NCBI GenBank assembly: GCA_022823665.1
Contig: JAJEHN010000013.1
Coordinates: 102,516 to 166,515 of the forward strand
Length of the DNA stretch: 64,000 nucleotides
Direction of reading: 5' to 3'
DNA from: Thermoanaerobaculia bacterium
GTDB taxonomy: Bacteria > Acidobacteriota > Thermoanaerobaculia > Multivoradales > Multivoraceae
Shown: positions 52,279 through 60,766 of the stretch, piece by piece
Numbering within the stretch: the first letter of the stretch is position 1
How the letters are laid out: each line of letters opens with the position of its first letter
Program-made: the position numbers and the translations under genes
Notes under the pieces: model-generated
Told to the model about the DNA's origin: nothing
Databases searched by the model: none
Seen by the model: only the letters and a program-made list of their open reading frames with translations

Positions 52279-53372
52279 CCCCCACCCTCCAGGTCTGCTG
52301 CCTCCGGTTCTGTCTCCTCGCCGCCGGCGCCGGCCTTCCAGCGCAGCGAGCCGTCCAGCCGGCCCGAATCGAGCAGCCGGTTGAGCCAGCGAAGGCGGAC
52401 GAAGCGCGCGTCGCCGTAGCGCGCCGCGTCGAGGCCGATGTCGCGGTACTCCTCGATCAGCCCTTTCGCACCAGCGGCCGCGTCCCGGAACCCGAAGTCC
52501 GGGAAGGCGCGGGCGAACTTCTCGAACGAGGCCCGGTAGGTGCGCTGGTCCGCGCCGGGCTCGCCCCGTACCTCGACCTCGCAGCCGGGCACGAGATCGG
52601 CCGCGATTTCGGCGAGTTCGATCACGCGGTGGTTCAGGTGGTCGGCGCCGGTGTTGAAGGCCTCGTTGTGAACGACGGAGAGCGGCGCCTCGAGCACGCG
52701 GCCGAAAGCCGCCGCCACGTCCTCGACGTGGACGACCGGCCGCCACGGCTTGCCGTCGCCGAAGACGACGACCCGCCGGTTGACGAACGCGGCGCCCGTC
52801 AGGTCGTTCAGGACCGTGTCGAAGCGCATCCGGGGCGACAGCCCGTAGACCGTGCCGTTGCGCAGGAAGGTCGGCGAGAAGCCGTCGCTTGCCAGCTCCC
52901 GGATCGCCTCCTCGCTCCGGACCTTGGAACGCGCGTACAGTGTGCGCGGGTCGAGCGGCGAAGTCTCGTCCACCGTCTCCGTGCTCGACTGGCCGTACAT
53001 GATGCAGGACGACGAGAACAGGAAGCGACGCACCTCGGCCTCGCGCGCGAGTTCCGCGAGCCGCACGGAAGACTCGTGGTTGATCTCCTCGGTCCAGGTC
53101 TCGTCCAGGTTGCCGATCGGATCGTTCGAGAGCGCGGCGAGATGGATCACCGCGTAGAAGGCGCGCAGGTCGGCCGGCTCCAGGTCCCGGATGTCCTTGC
53201 GGATCGACGGAATCGGCAGCGGGTCGCCGGAGATCGTGCAGTCGTCGAAGTAACCGGTGTCGAGCCCGACGACGTCGTAGCCGCGCTCCAGCAGCCGGGG
53301 CGCCATGACGGAGCCGAGGTAGCCGCGGTGCCCGGTGACCAGGACCGGGCGGCGAACGAAGGCGGAGCTCAT
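52275..53372 (-). CDS. NAD-dependent sugar-nucleotide epimerase/dehydratase (SDR)
   Basis: 365 residues. Rossmann start [26 protein letters not shown] after strand 2, [13 protein letters not shown], active-site [10 protein letters not shown] with [12 protein letters not shown] (YxxxK), [15 protein letters not shown] and the [13 protein letters not shown] motif. An extended SDR acting on an NDP-hexose or heptose. Start overlaps the upstream stop (ATGA). Coupled to the cupin and the fusion gene, so it probably makes or modifies the keto intermediate that the C-methyltransferase uses. Confidence 0.9.
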   Translation of the reverse strand: MSSAFVRRPVLVTGHRGYLGSVMAPRLLERGYDVVGLDTGYFDDCTISGDPLPIPSIRKDIRDLEPADLRAFYAVIHLAALSNDPIGNLDETWTEEINHESSVRLAELAREAEVRRFLFSSSCIMYGQSSTETVDETSPLDPRTLYARSKVRSEEAIRELASDGFSPTFLRNGTVYGLSPRMRFDTVLNDLTGAAFVNRRVVVFGDGKPWRPVVHVEDVAAAFGRVLEAPLSVVHNEAFNTGADHLNHRVIELAEIAADLVPGCEVEVRGEPGADQRTYRASFEKFARAFPDFGFRDAAAGAKGLIEEYRDIGLDAARYGDARFVRLRWLNRLLDSGRLDGSLRWKAGAGGEETEPEAADLEGGG

Positions 53373-54592
53373 CCCGCCACCGCCGTTCTGCCGGTCGCTT
53401 GAAGGCCCAGCAGCCGCTCGGCGTGCGCGAGCAGCTGTTCGCTCCCGGTGACCAGGCCGAACGGGCAGCCCGCCGCGTCGGCCGCCTTGCCGTCGCGCTC
53501 GTCGTCCCCGAGGAACGTCGTCCGGGTCAGGTCGAGATGGTGATCGCGCTGAGCCATGAAGAGCATCCCCGGCGCCGGCTTGCGACAGTCGCAGCCTTCG
53601 TCCCAGCCGTGGGGGCAGTAGTAGATGCGGTCGATCCGTCCACCCGCCTCCTCCGCCTCGCCGCAGAGACGCCGATGGACCGCGGCCAGGTCGTCCTCGG
53701 TCATCCGCCCCCGCGCGATTCCCGGCTGGTTCGACACGACGAGCACCCGCCAGCCAGCCCGGTTGAAGGCGGCGAGCGCCTCGCGGGCCCCCGGCAGCCA
53801 GCGGAACTCTTCAGGCGTGCAGACGTACTCCGCCCTCGGCGGGCGCACGTTCAGCACGCCGTCGCGGTCCAGGATGATCGTCGGCGTGCGGGCGAAGAAG
53901 GCCTCGGTCAGCGGCAACCGCTCGTGACCGCCGACGCTGTAGTAGCGGTGCTCGCTCCAGTAGGCGTGGAGCTGGCCGCGCGCGGTCAGCGCCGGGTAGA
54001 CCGCCTCCTCGAACAGCTCCTGGCGGTCCGGCAGGAGCGGCAGCACGGCCGACTTCTGGAGAATCGCGTAGCTGATCTCGACGCCGCTGAGCCCGGGCGT
54101 CGTCCGGCCGCGGTCGAAGACGGTGACGAAGCCGCCCTCGCCGACGATCACGCTGTCGCGGGTGTAGCCGTCGCGGTTCGCGTAGACGGTGATCTGCGCC
54201 GCCGCCCCGGACTCGACGTAGGCGCGCCACATCCGGTCGAACTGCATTGGCCAGTAGTTGTCGCAGTACAGGAGCAGGAACCGTTCGTCCAGTTCGCCGG
54301 CAGCGTCTTTGACCCTGTGCGCCGTCAGATCGTCCGGCGCCGTCACCCGGTGGCTGATCTCCATGCCGTAGGCAGAGCCGTCGCCGAAGTGTTCGATCAT
54401 CGCCTCGGCGCGATAGCCCAGCAGCAGCAGGACGCGCTCGAAGCCCTGCTCGCGCAGCATGTCGACGACGTGGCCGAGGAAGGGCTTGCCGTGAAACGGG
54501 ATCAAAGCCTTCGGCAAGGTGTCCGTGAGCGGCGCCAGACGGGTTCCCCGGCCACCGGCCAGGATCACGGCCTGGGTGGGTCTAGAGTGCAT
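53369..54592 (-). CDS. Nucleotidyltransferase-HAD phosphatase fusion (HddC-GmhB type)
   Basis: 407 residues from the ATG at 54592. The N-terminal half is a sugar-1-phosphate nucleotidyltransferase: [15 protein letters not shown] (12-23), [25 protein letters not shown], then [10 protein letters not shown]. The C-terminal half, from about residue 240, is a GmhB-type HAD phosphatase: [19 protein letters not shown], the zinc loop [18 protein letters not shown] and [12 protein letters not shown]. Together they would remove the 7-phosphate of heptose 1,7-bisphosphate and then activate the 1-phosphate with a nucleotide. With the kinase gene this covers the last three steps to NDP-heptose. A fused version is known but not common. 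Confidence 0.9.
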   Translation of the reverse strand: MHSRPTQAVILAGGRGTRLAPLTDTLPKALIPFHGKPFLGHVVDMLREQGFERVLLLLGYRAEAMIEHFGDGSAYGMEISHRVTAPDDLTAHRVKDAAGELDERFLLLYCDNYWPMQFDRMWRAYVESGAAAQITVYANRDGYTRDSVIVGEGGFVTVFDRGRTTPGLSGVEISYAILQKSAVLPLLPDRQELFEEAVYPALTARGQLHAYWSEHRYYSVGGHERLPLTEAFFARTPTIILDRDGVLNVRPPRAEYVCTPEEFRWLPGAREALAAFNRAGWRVLVVSNQPGIARGRMTEDDLAAVHRRLCGEAEEAGGRIDRIYYCPHGWDEGCDCRKPAPGMLFMAQRDHHLDLTRTTFLGDDERDGKAADAAGCPFGLVTGSEQLLAHAERLLGLQATGRTAVAG

Positions 54593-54671
54593 CGTCGGGT
54601 CAATCGCCGCGCTGGGCCAGGCAGGACCTCCGGAGGCCGGCGCTCCCAGTCCCTGCCCCACACAGGCGAGA

Positions 54672-57149
54672 CTAGCAACGACGAACGCGTTGACCGGCGG
54701 GATCGTACATGGGTCGGATCGAGGCCTCGGCCAGGACACGGACGCCCGCCACCTCGATCTCGAAGCGGTCGGGCAGTTCCGGGAAGTCCGGCAACAGCGA
54801 CATGGGGACGTAGCCGAGGCCGACGGCCGCTCCGAGGGTGTGGCCATAGTTCCCGGAGGTGATGTAGCCCGCGACTTCGTCTCCCAGCCAGATCGGTTCG
54901 TTGTGGTAGAGCAAGGGTTGCGGATCCCGGAGTCTGAACTGGATCAGACGCTTCGCGATGCCGCTCTCCTTCTGCCTGAGCAGCGCCTCGCGACCGATGA
55001 AACCGCCGGGCTTGTCGAACCGGACGGCGAACCCGAGGCCCGCTTCGAGTGGAGAGTCCTGATCCGTGATGTCGTGGCCCCAGTGGCGGTAGGCCTTCTC
55101 GATCCGCAGCGAGTCCAGCGCGTGGAAGCCGGCGTGGACGAGGTCGAACGCCTCGCCGGCCGTCACGATCTCGTCGTAGACGCCGGCAGTGAACTCCGTG
55201 GGGACGTAGAGCTCCCAACCGAGTTCGCCGACGTAGGTGATGCGGGATGCCCGCACCAGGCCGTAGCCCAGCTCGATCTCGCGACTGGTCGCGAACGGGA
55301 ACGCCTCGGTGGCCAGATTCGCCGGCGTCAGGGACTGCAGGAGAGCACGCGAGTTCGGCCCCATCAGGGAAACCACGCCCAGCGCCGATGTCACGTTCAC
55401 GAGCACGCAGTGCGCGTCGCTCGGGATGCGCGCCTTGAGCCAGTGGAAGTCCCGCACTTCGCAGGTGGCGGCGGTGACGATCAGGAAGCTGTCTTCCGCG
55501 AGACGCGCCACCGTGAGATCCGCCTCGATGCCGCCGCGTTCGTTCAGCCACTGGGTGTAGACGATCCGGCCTGGCTCCACGTCGACGTCGTTGGCGCAGA
55601 CCCGGTTGAGCACCCCGGCCGCGTCCCGACCCTCCAGCCGGAACTTCGCGAACGACGACTGGTCGAACAGCCCCACGTTCTCGCGCACGGCCCGATGTTC
55701 GGCGGCCGAGTAGTCGAACCAGTTCTGGCGCCCGTAGCTGTACTCGTAGCGCGCGGGCAGGCCCTTCGGCGCGTACCAGTTCGGTCGCTCCCAGCCCGCG
55801 AGTTCCCCGTGGCAGGCGCCGGCCGCCGCCAGGCGGTCGTACAGCGGCGACCGGCGCACGCCCCGCGCCGTCTCGAACTGGCGATACGGGTAGTGCATGG
55901 CGTAGAGGAGGCCCAGGCTCTCGGAGACCCGTTCGCGCAGGTACTTGCGGTTGCCCTGGAAGGGCAGGTTGCGGCGCACGTCGACTTCCCAGAGATCGGC
56001 CGGCGGATGCCCTTCGAGAATCCACTCGGAGACGACCTTGCCGATCCCGCCCGCCGACTGGATGCCGATCGAGTTCAGGCCTGCCGCGACAAAGCAGTTC
56101 TCGCATTCCGGCGCCTGGCCGAGGTGGTAGCGGACGTCCGGCGTGAAGCTCTCCGGGCCGCAGAAGAGTTGGACCACGTCGGCCGACCGTAGCGCCGGCA
56201 TGCGCTCCCTGGCGCCGCGCAGCAGCGGCTCGAAGTGCTCGCGGTCAGCGGCGATCTCGTCGAAGCAGAACTCCTCGGGGATGCCGTCCATGCCCCAGGG
56301 CCGCGCGTTCGGTTCGAAGACGCCGACGATCAGCTTGTCCGCGTCGTACCGGAAGTACGAGATGGCGTCGTAGTCCCGCACGACGGGCATGTGCGCATCG
56401 AGTCCATCGACGGAGTCGAACCGGACGTAGTAGTGCTCGCAGGCGTGCAGCGGGACGTTGACGCCGATGGAGGCGGCCAGCTCCCGGGTCCACATGCCGG
56501 CGCAGAGGACGACGCAGTCAGCATCGATGTCGCCCTGCTCCGTGGCGACGCCCACGACGCGGCCGCCGGAGGTGCGAACCGCGGTCACCCGCGCATCCTC
56601 GACGATGCGGGCGCCGGCGGCGCGGGCGCCCGCGGCCAGCGCCAGCGTGACGTCCGTCGGGTTCGCGTAGCCGTCGCCGGGAATGTGCAGTCCGCCGAGC
56701 AGGTCGGACGTCTCGAGCAGCGGTACGCGTTCCGCGATCGTCGTCGCCGTCACCACGTCGACCTGCAGCCCGAGCACCTTCGCCAGCGACGCGCCGCGCT
56801 GGAGTTCCTCGAAGCGCTCCGGGTCGGCGGTGACCGAGACGGAGCCGCAGCGGCGATAACCCGTCGTCTGGCCGGTTTCCCGCTCGAGGCGAGCGTAGAG
56901 CTCGCTCGTGTAGCGGGCGAGGTTCGTCATCGCGACCGACTGTCGCAGTTGGCCGAGCAGGCCGGCGGCATGCCATGTGGTGCCGGACGTGATCCGCCGG
57001 CGCTCGAGCAGCAGCACGTCGGTCCGGCCCGAGCGCGCGAGGTGGTAGGCAACCGAGCAGCCGATCACGCCGCCGCCGATGACGATCACGCCCGCGCGGC
57101 GCGGCAACGAGGGCTGCGCCGCGGAGCCCGGCGCGGCGGATGGAGCCAT
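54672..57149 (-). CDS. FAD-dependent dimethylglycine/sarcosine dehydrogenase-like protein
   Basis: 825 residues from the ATG at 57149, which lies 8 bases after a -10 box. The N-terminal FAD domain has VIVIGGGVIGCSVAYHLA at about 21-38 and RRITSGTTWHAAGLLGQLR, the His-linked flavin site of DMGDH-type enzymes. The C-terminal GCV_T aminomethyl-folate domain has NVGLFDQSSFAKF, LTVARLAEDSFLIVT, SLMGPNSRALLQSL and ITYVGELGWELYVP, then SGNYGHTLG near the end. Such enzymes oxidatively demethylate N-methylglycines and load the methyl on tetrahydrofolate. Substrate cannot be fixed from sequence. It stands alone between the sugar cluster and the restriction operon. Confidence 0.92.
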   Translation of the reverse strand: MAPSAAPGSAAQPSLPRRAGVIVIGGGVIGCSVAYHLARSGRTDVLLLERRRITSGTTWHAAGLLGQLRQSVAMTNLARYTSELYARLERETGQTTGYRRCGSVSVTADPERFEELQRGASLAKVLGLQVDVVTATTIAERVPLLETSDLLGGLHIPGDGYANPTDVTLALAAGARAAGARIVEDARVTAVRTSGGRVVGVATEQGDIDADCVVLCAGMWTRELAASIGVNVPLHACEHYYVRFDSVDGLDAHMPVVRDYDAISYFRYDADKLIVGVFEPNARPWGMDGIPEEFCFDEIAADREHFEPLLRGARERMPALRSADVVQLFCGPESFTPDVRYHLGQAPECENCFVAAGLNSIGIQSAGGIGKVVSEWILEGHPPADLWEVDVRRNLPFQGNRKYLRERVSESLGLLYAMHYPYRQFETARGVRRSPLYDRLAAAGACHGELAGWERPNWYAPKGLPARYEYSYGRQNWFDYSAAEHRAVRENVGLFDQSSFAKFRLEGRDAAGVLNRVCANDVDVEPGRIVYTQWLNERGGIEADLTVARLAEDSFLIVTAATCEVRDFHWLKARIPSDAHCVLVNVTSALGVVSLMGPNSRALLQSLTPANLATEAFPFATSREIELGYGLVRASRITYVGELGWELYVPTEFTAGVYDEIVTAGEAFDLVHAGFHALDSLRIEKAYRHWGHDITDQDSPLEAGLGFAVRFDKPGGFIGREALLRQKESGIAKRLIQFRLRDPQPLLYHNEPIWLGDEVAGYITSGNYGHTLGAAVGLGYVPMSLLPDFPELPDRFEIEVAGVRVLAEASIRPMYDPAGQRVRRC

Positions 57150-57157
57150 GATCGCGC

Positions 57158-57163
57158 AGCGTA
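57158..57163 (-). promoter_or_regulatory. -10 box 8 bases before the FAD/GCV_T gene
   Basis: TACGCT on the minus strand (GAGTACGCT), ending 8 bases before the ATG at 57149. Confidence 0.4.
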
Positions 57164-57247
57164 CTCCAGCGGCCTGGCGCATTCGTCCTCCCGGCGGACC
57201 CATTCAGCAGGGTCTGACGGTCATCTCCCGCTAAGCTCCGAGCAGCC

Positions 57248-60200
57248 ATGGACGACGCCACTCCCTTCCACCGGAGCCCCATCCTCAATTCGCCCTACGA
57301 ACTGCCGGGGCGACACTGGGTGTTGGACGAAAGCCGTCAGCCGACCGAGCGAATAGGCGATGGCCGTCGCCCCGTGTCCTTCATTTCGCCGATTCCCACG
57401 GCGAGGAAGACCGGCCGCAAGGCGCAACGTCGGCTCACCTTGGACGCGGATGTCGAGGCACTCGAGACGCCCGGTGGTCAGCAGTACGAACTGACGGCGC
57501 TCATCGGCGGCCTGCGCCGGGAGATTGCCGCCTGGCGCACGCTGCCGGAGTCGCAATGGCGGGTGACGCCCGAAACCGCGCGCCTGCTCAAGCACTGGCG
57601 CCACCATCGGTTCAGTGGCATCCGCCCGTTCTTCTGTCAGGTCGAAGCGGTTGAGACCGCCATCTGGCTCACCGAGGTCGCGCCGGTCGTCGGCAAGCGC
57701 GGCCGCGGCTTCCTGGAGCAGATCCAGATGGCCAGCGAACAGGCGAATCGGGGTCTCTCGCGCATGGCCCTCAAGCTCGCCACCGGCGCGGGAAAGACCA
57801 CCGTCATGGCCATGCTCATTGCGTGGCAGACGGTGAACGCCGTTCGCCACCCGGCGAGCCGCCGCTTTACGCGAGGCTTTCTCGTCGTCGCGCCAGGCAT
57901 CACGATCCGGGACCGCCTACGGGTACTCAAACCGAACGACCCCGACAGTTACTACGCCAGCCGCGAACTCGTGCCCCCGGACATGTTGCGCGAGATCGAC
58001 AAGGCGAAGATCGTCATCACGAACTACCACGCCTTTCAACGGCGAGAGACGATGAAGCTGGCCAAGGGTAGCCGCGCTCTGCTCCAGGGTCGCGGTGCTG
58101 AGCTCGCGACCCGCGAAACGGAAGGCCAGATGTTGGCCCGCGTGATACCGGAACTGATGACCACGAAGGGCATCCTCGTCCTGAACGACGAGGCGCACCA
58201 CTGCTACCGCGAGAAGGCCGGCGAAGACGAAGAGGGCAAGCTAACCGGGGATGACCGCCGCGAGGCGAAGCGCAACCAGGAAGCGGCACGCGTCTGGATC
58301 TCCGGCCTGGAGGCGGCCGAGCGCAGACTGGGCCTGAAACGGGTCATCGACCTTTCGGCCACGCCGTTCTTCCTGCGCGGCTCCGGCTATGCGGAGGGCA
58401 CGCTCTTCCCGTGGACCGTCAGCGACTTCTCTCTGATGGACGCGATCGAGTGCGGCATCGTCAAGCTCCCGCGCGTACCGGTAGTGGACAACGTCCCCGG
58501 TACCGAGATGCCGATCTATCGGAACCTCTGGGAGCACATCGGCAAGGAAATGCCGAAGAAGGGCCGGGGGAACGGCGCAACGCCCGACCCGATGTCGCTG
58601 CCGGCCGAGTTGCAAACGGCTTTGGAGGCTCTCTACGGCCACTACGACAAGACGTTTCGTCTCTGGGAGGAATCCGGCATCGACGTACCGCCCTGCTTCA
58701 TCGTCGTGTGCAACAACACAGCCACGTCGAAGCTGGTCTACGACTACATCGCGGGCTTCCACCGTGAGTCCGAGAACGGCGCGGGGATCTTTCACAACGG
58801 TCACCTGCCGCTGTTCCGAAACTTCGACGCGTCCGGGGCGCCGCTACCCAGGCCCCGCACGTTGCTCATCGATAGCCAGCAGCTCGAATCCGGTGATGGG
58901 CTCGACAGGAGCTTCCGCGCGGCCGCCGCGGACGAGATCGATCGCTTCCGCCGGGAGATCGTCGAACGCACCGGCGATCTCCAACAAGCCGAGAAGCTCA
59001 CGGACCAGGACCTGCTCCGCGAGGTCATGAACACCGTCGGCAAGGCGGGTCGGCTCGGCGGCGACATCCGCTGCGTGGTCTCCGTCGCCATGCTGACCGA
59101 AGGCTGGGACGCCAGCAACGTCACTCATGTCCTCGGCCTGCGAGCCTTCGGGACGCAACTGCTCTGCGAACAGGTGATCGGCCGCTCCCTGCGCCGGCAG
59201 TCCTACGAGCTCAACGACGGCGGCCTCTTCGACGCCGAGTACGCCGACGTCTTCGGCGTGCCCTTCGACTTCACCGCCAAGCCCGTCGTGGCGCCACCGC
59301 AAAGGCCCGCCGAAACGGTGCAGGTCAAGGCGCTCTCGCCGGAGCGGGATGACGCGGAAATCCGCTTCCCCCGGGTGGCCGGCTACCGCGTCGACCTGCC
59401 GAACGACCGCCTCGCCGCCTCGTTCACGGAGGACTCCGCGCTCGAGCTCACGCCGGAGCTCGTGGGCCCGACGATCACCCACAATCAGGGCATCATCGGC
59501 GAAGGCCACGATCTCACCCCCGAGCGGCTGGACAGCGTCCGCCAGTCCACGGTGCTCTACGAGCTGACCAGGCGGCTGCTCTTCAAACACTGGCGGGACG
59601 CGAACGAGGAGCCGAAACTGCACCTGTTCGGCCAGTTGAAACGCATAACACGCATGTGGCTCAATGACTGCCTCATGTGCAAGGGGAGTACCTATCCCGC
59701 GCAGTTGATGATGGTCGAACTGGCCGACCACGCCTGCGAGAAGATCGCGGCTGCCGTGACCCGCGCGGAGCTGCATCGCCAGCCGGTCAAGGCGCTGCTC
59801 GATCCCTACAACCCGGTCGGCACGACCTGCGGCGTCAACTTCACCACGTCCCGCACCCAACGCTACGCGACCGGGCGTCGCTGCCATCTGAACTGGGCAA
59901 TCCTCGACAGCACATGGGAAGGCGAGTTCTGCCGCGTTCTCGACTCGCACCCCCGCGTCCTTTCCTGGGTGAAGAACCGCAACCTCGGCTTCGAGGTGCC
60001 GTACCGGTTCGGCGGCGCAACGCGACGCTACGTCCCCGACTTCATCGCGACCCTTGAGTATGGCCTGGGCGAAAACGAGCCTCTGCACGTCGTGGTGGAG
60101 GTCAAGGGGATGCGCGGCGAGGAAGGCCGGGCGAAGGCAGACGCCATGCACAGCTATTGGATTCCCGGCGTCAACAGGCTCCAGAATTGGGGGCGCTGGG

Positions 60201-60385
60201 CCTTCCTCGAATTGCAGGAGCCATTTGGAATGGAACGCGACTTCGAGGCCGGGATCGCCACGAAGTTGGACGAACTCGCCAGCGAAGAGCGCGCCAAGGA
60301 GGCCGCCCGGTTCCTCAGCGCGATCGGCGGCTCAATGCCCGACGCCGAGTACATTCCACGGCGCCGGAGCGTGGAAGCGAGATGA
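57248..60385 (+). CDS. Restriction helicase-nuclease (type III Res-like, BPTD_3080 type)
   Basis: 1045 residues. DEAD/DEAH helicase: KLATGAGKTTVMAMLIAW (Walker A near 180), FLVVAPGITIRDRL, VITNYHAFQRRE, LNDEAHHCYREK (DEAH near 314), LSATPFFLRGSG, then the second RecA domain with VVSVAMLTEGWDASNVTHVLGLRAFG and the arginine-finger segment CEQVIGRSLRRQSY. The C-terminal PD-(D/E)xK nuclease has YVPDFIATLEY ... LHVVVEVKGMRGEE (about 930-955). It is the cleavage subunit of a restriction system; the matching methyltransferase gene is two genes downstream. Its TGA overlaps the PIN-gene ATG (ATGA). Confidence 0.92.
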   Translation: MDDATPFHRSPILNSPYELPGRHWVLDESRQPTERIGDGRRPVSFISPIPTARKTGRKAQRRLTLDADVEALETPGGQQYELTALIGGLRREIAAWRTLPESQWRVTPETARLLKHWRHHRFSGIRPFFCQVEAVETAIWLTEVAPVVGKRGRGFLEQIQMASEQANRGLSRMALKLATGAGKTTVMAMLIAWQTVNAVRHPASRRFTRGFLVVAPGITIRDRLRVLKPNDPDSYYASRELVPPDMLREIDKAKIVITNYHAFQRRETMKLAKGSRALLQGRGAELATRETEGQMLARVIPELMTTKGILVLNDEAHHCYREKAGEDEEGKLTGDDRREAKRNQEAARVWISGLEAAERRLGLKRVIDLSATPFFLRGSGYAEGTLFPWTVSDFSLMDAIECGIVKLPRVPVVDNVPGTEMPIYRNLWEHIGKEMPKKGRGNGATPDPMSLPAELQTALEALYGHYDKTFRLWEESGIDVPPCFIVVCNNTATSKLVYDYIAGFHRESENGAGIFHNGHLPLFRNFDASGAPLPRPRTLLIDSQQLESGDGLDRSFRAAAADEIDRFRREIVERTGDLQQAEKLTDQDLLREVMNTVGKAGRLGGDIRCVVSVAMLTEGWDASNVTHVLGLRAFGTQLLCEQVIGRSLRRQSYELNDGGLFDAEYADVFGVPFDFTAKPVVAPPQRPAETVQVKALSPERDDAEIRFPRVAGYRVDLPNDRLAASFTEDSALELTPELVGPTITHNQGIIGEGHDLTPERLDSVRQSTVLYELTRRLLFKHWRDANEEPKLHLFGQLKRITRMWLNDCLMCKGSTYPAQLMMVELADHACEKIAAAVTRAELHRQPVKALLDPYNPVGTTCGVNFTTSRTQRYATGRRCHLNWAILDSTWEGEFCRVLDSHPRVLSWVKNRNLGFEVPYRFGGATRRYVPDFIATLEYGLGENEPLHVVVEVKGMRGEEGRAKADAMHSYWIPGVNRLQNWGRWAFLELQEPFGMERDFEAGIATKLDELASEERAKEAARFLSAIGGSMPDAEYIPRRRSVEAR

Positions 60386-60762
60386 TCCTGGTGGACACGT
60401 CCGTCTGGATCGACAACGTCCGCACCCCCAACCGCGAACTGCAGCGACGCGTGGAGGCCCGCGAGGTGCTCTGTCACGCGATGGTCGTTGGCGAACTGGC
60501 GTGTGGCCACTTGCCTGAACGCGATGAGTTTCTCGAGCGCCTCAGGGGTTTCCCGTTGCTCGAAGCACTATCCTCGGACGACCTCCTGGCATTGATCGAA
60601 CGGCACGCCTGGATGGGAAGAGGTATCGGCTACGTGGACGCCAACCTCCTCGGCGCCGTCCTGGCGGACGGGAACGCGACCCTGTGGACGACTGACCGGA
60701 GACTCCGGGGCCTGGCCGAGGAACTCGGCATAGCCCACGTCCCCGACTCGGAGGACAGCTAG
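60382..60762 (+). CDS. vapC: PIN-domain ribonuclease (VapC-like toxin)
   Basis: 126 residues, start overlapping the restriction gene stop. The four PIN acidic residues are present: D5 in VDTSVWID, E38 in VVGELACG, D86 in GYVDANLL and D105 in TTDRRL. VapC toxins cleave tRNA or rRNA; here the usual VapB antitoxin gene is missing upstream because the restriction gene ends there. The methyltransferase gene starts 4 bases after its stop. It is thus an integral middle gene of the R-M operon rather than a free TA module. Confidence 0.9.
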   Translation: MILVDTSVWIDNVRTPNRELQRRVEAREVLCHAMVVGELACGHLPERDEFLERLRGFPLLEALSSDDLLALIERHAWMGRGIGYVDANLLGAVLADGNATLWTTDRRLRGLAEELGIAHVPDSEDS

Positions 60763-60766
60763 CGAC

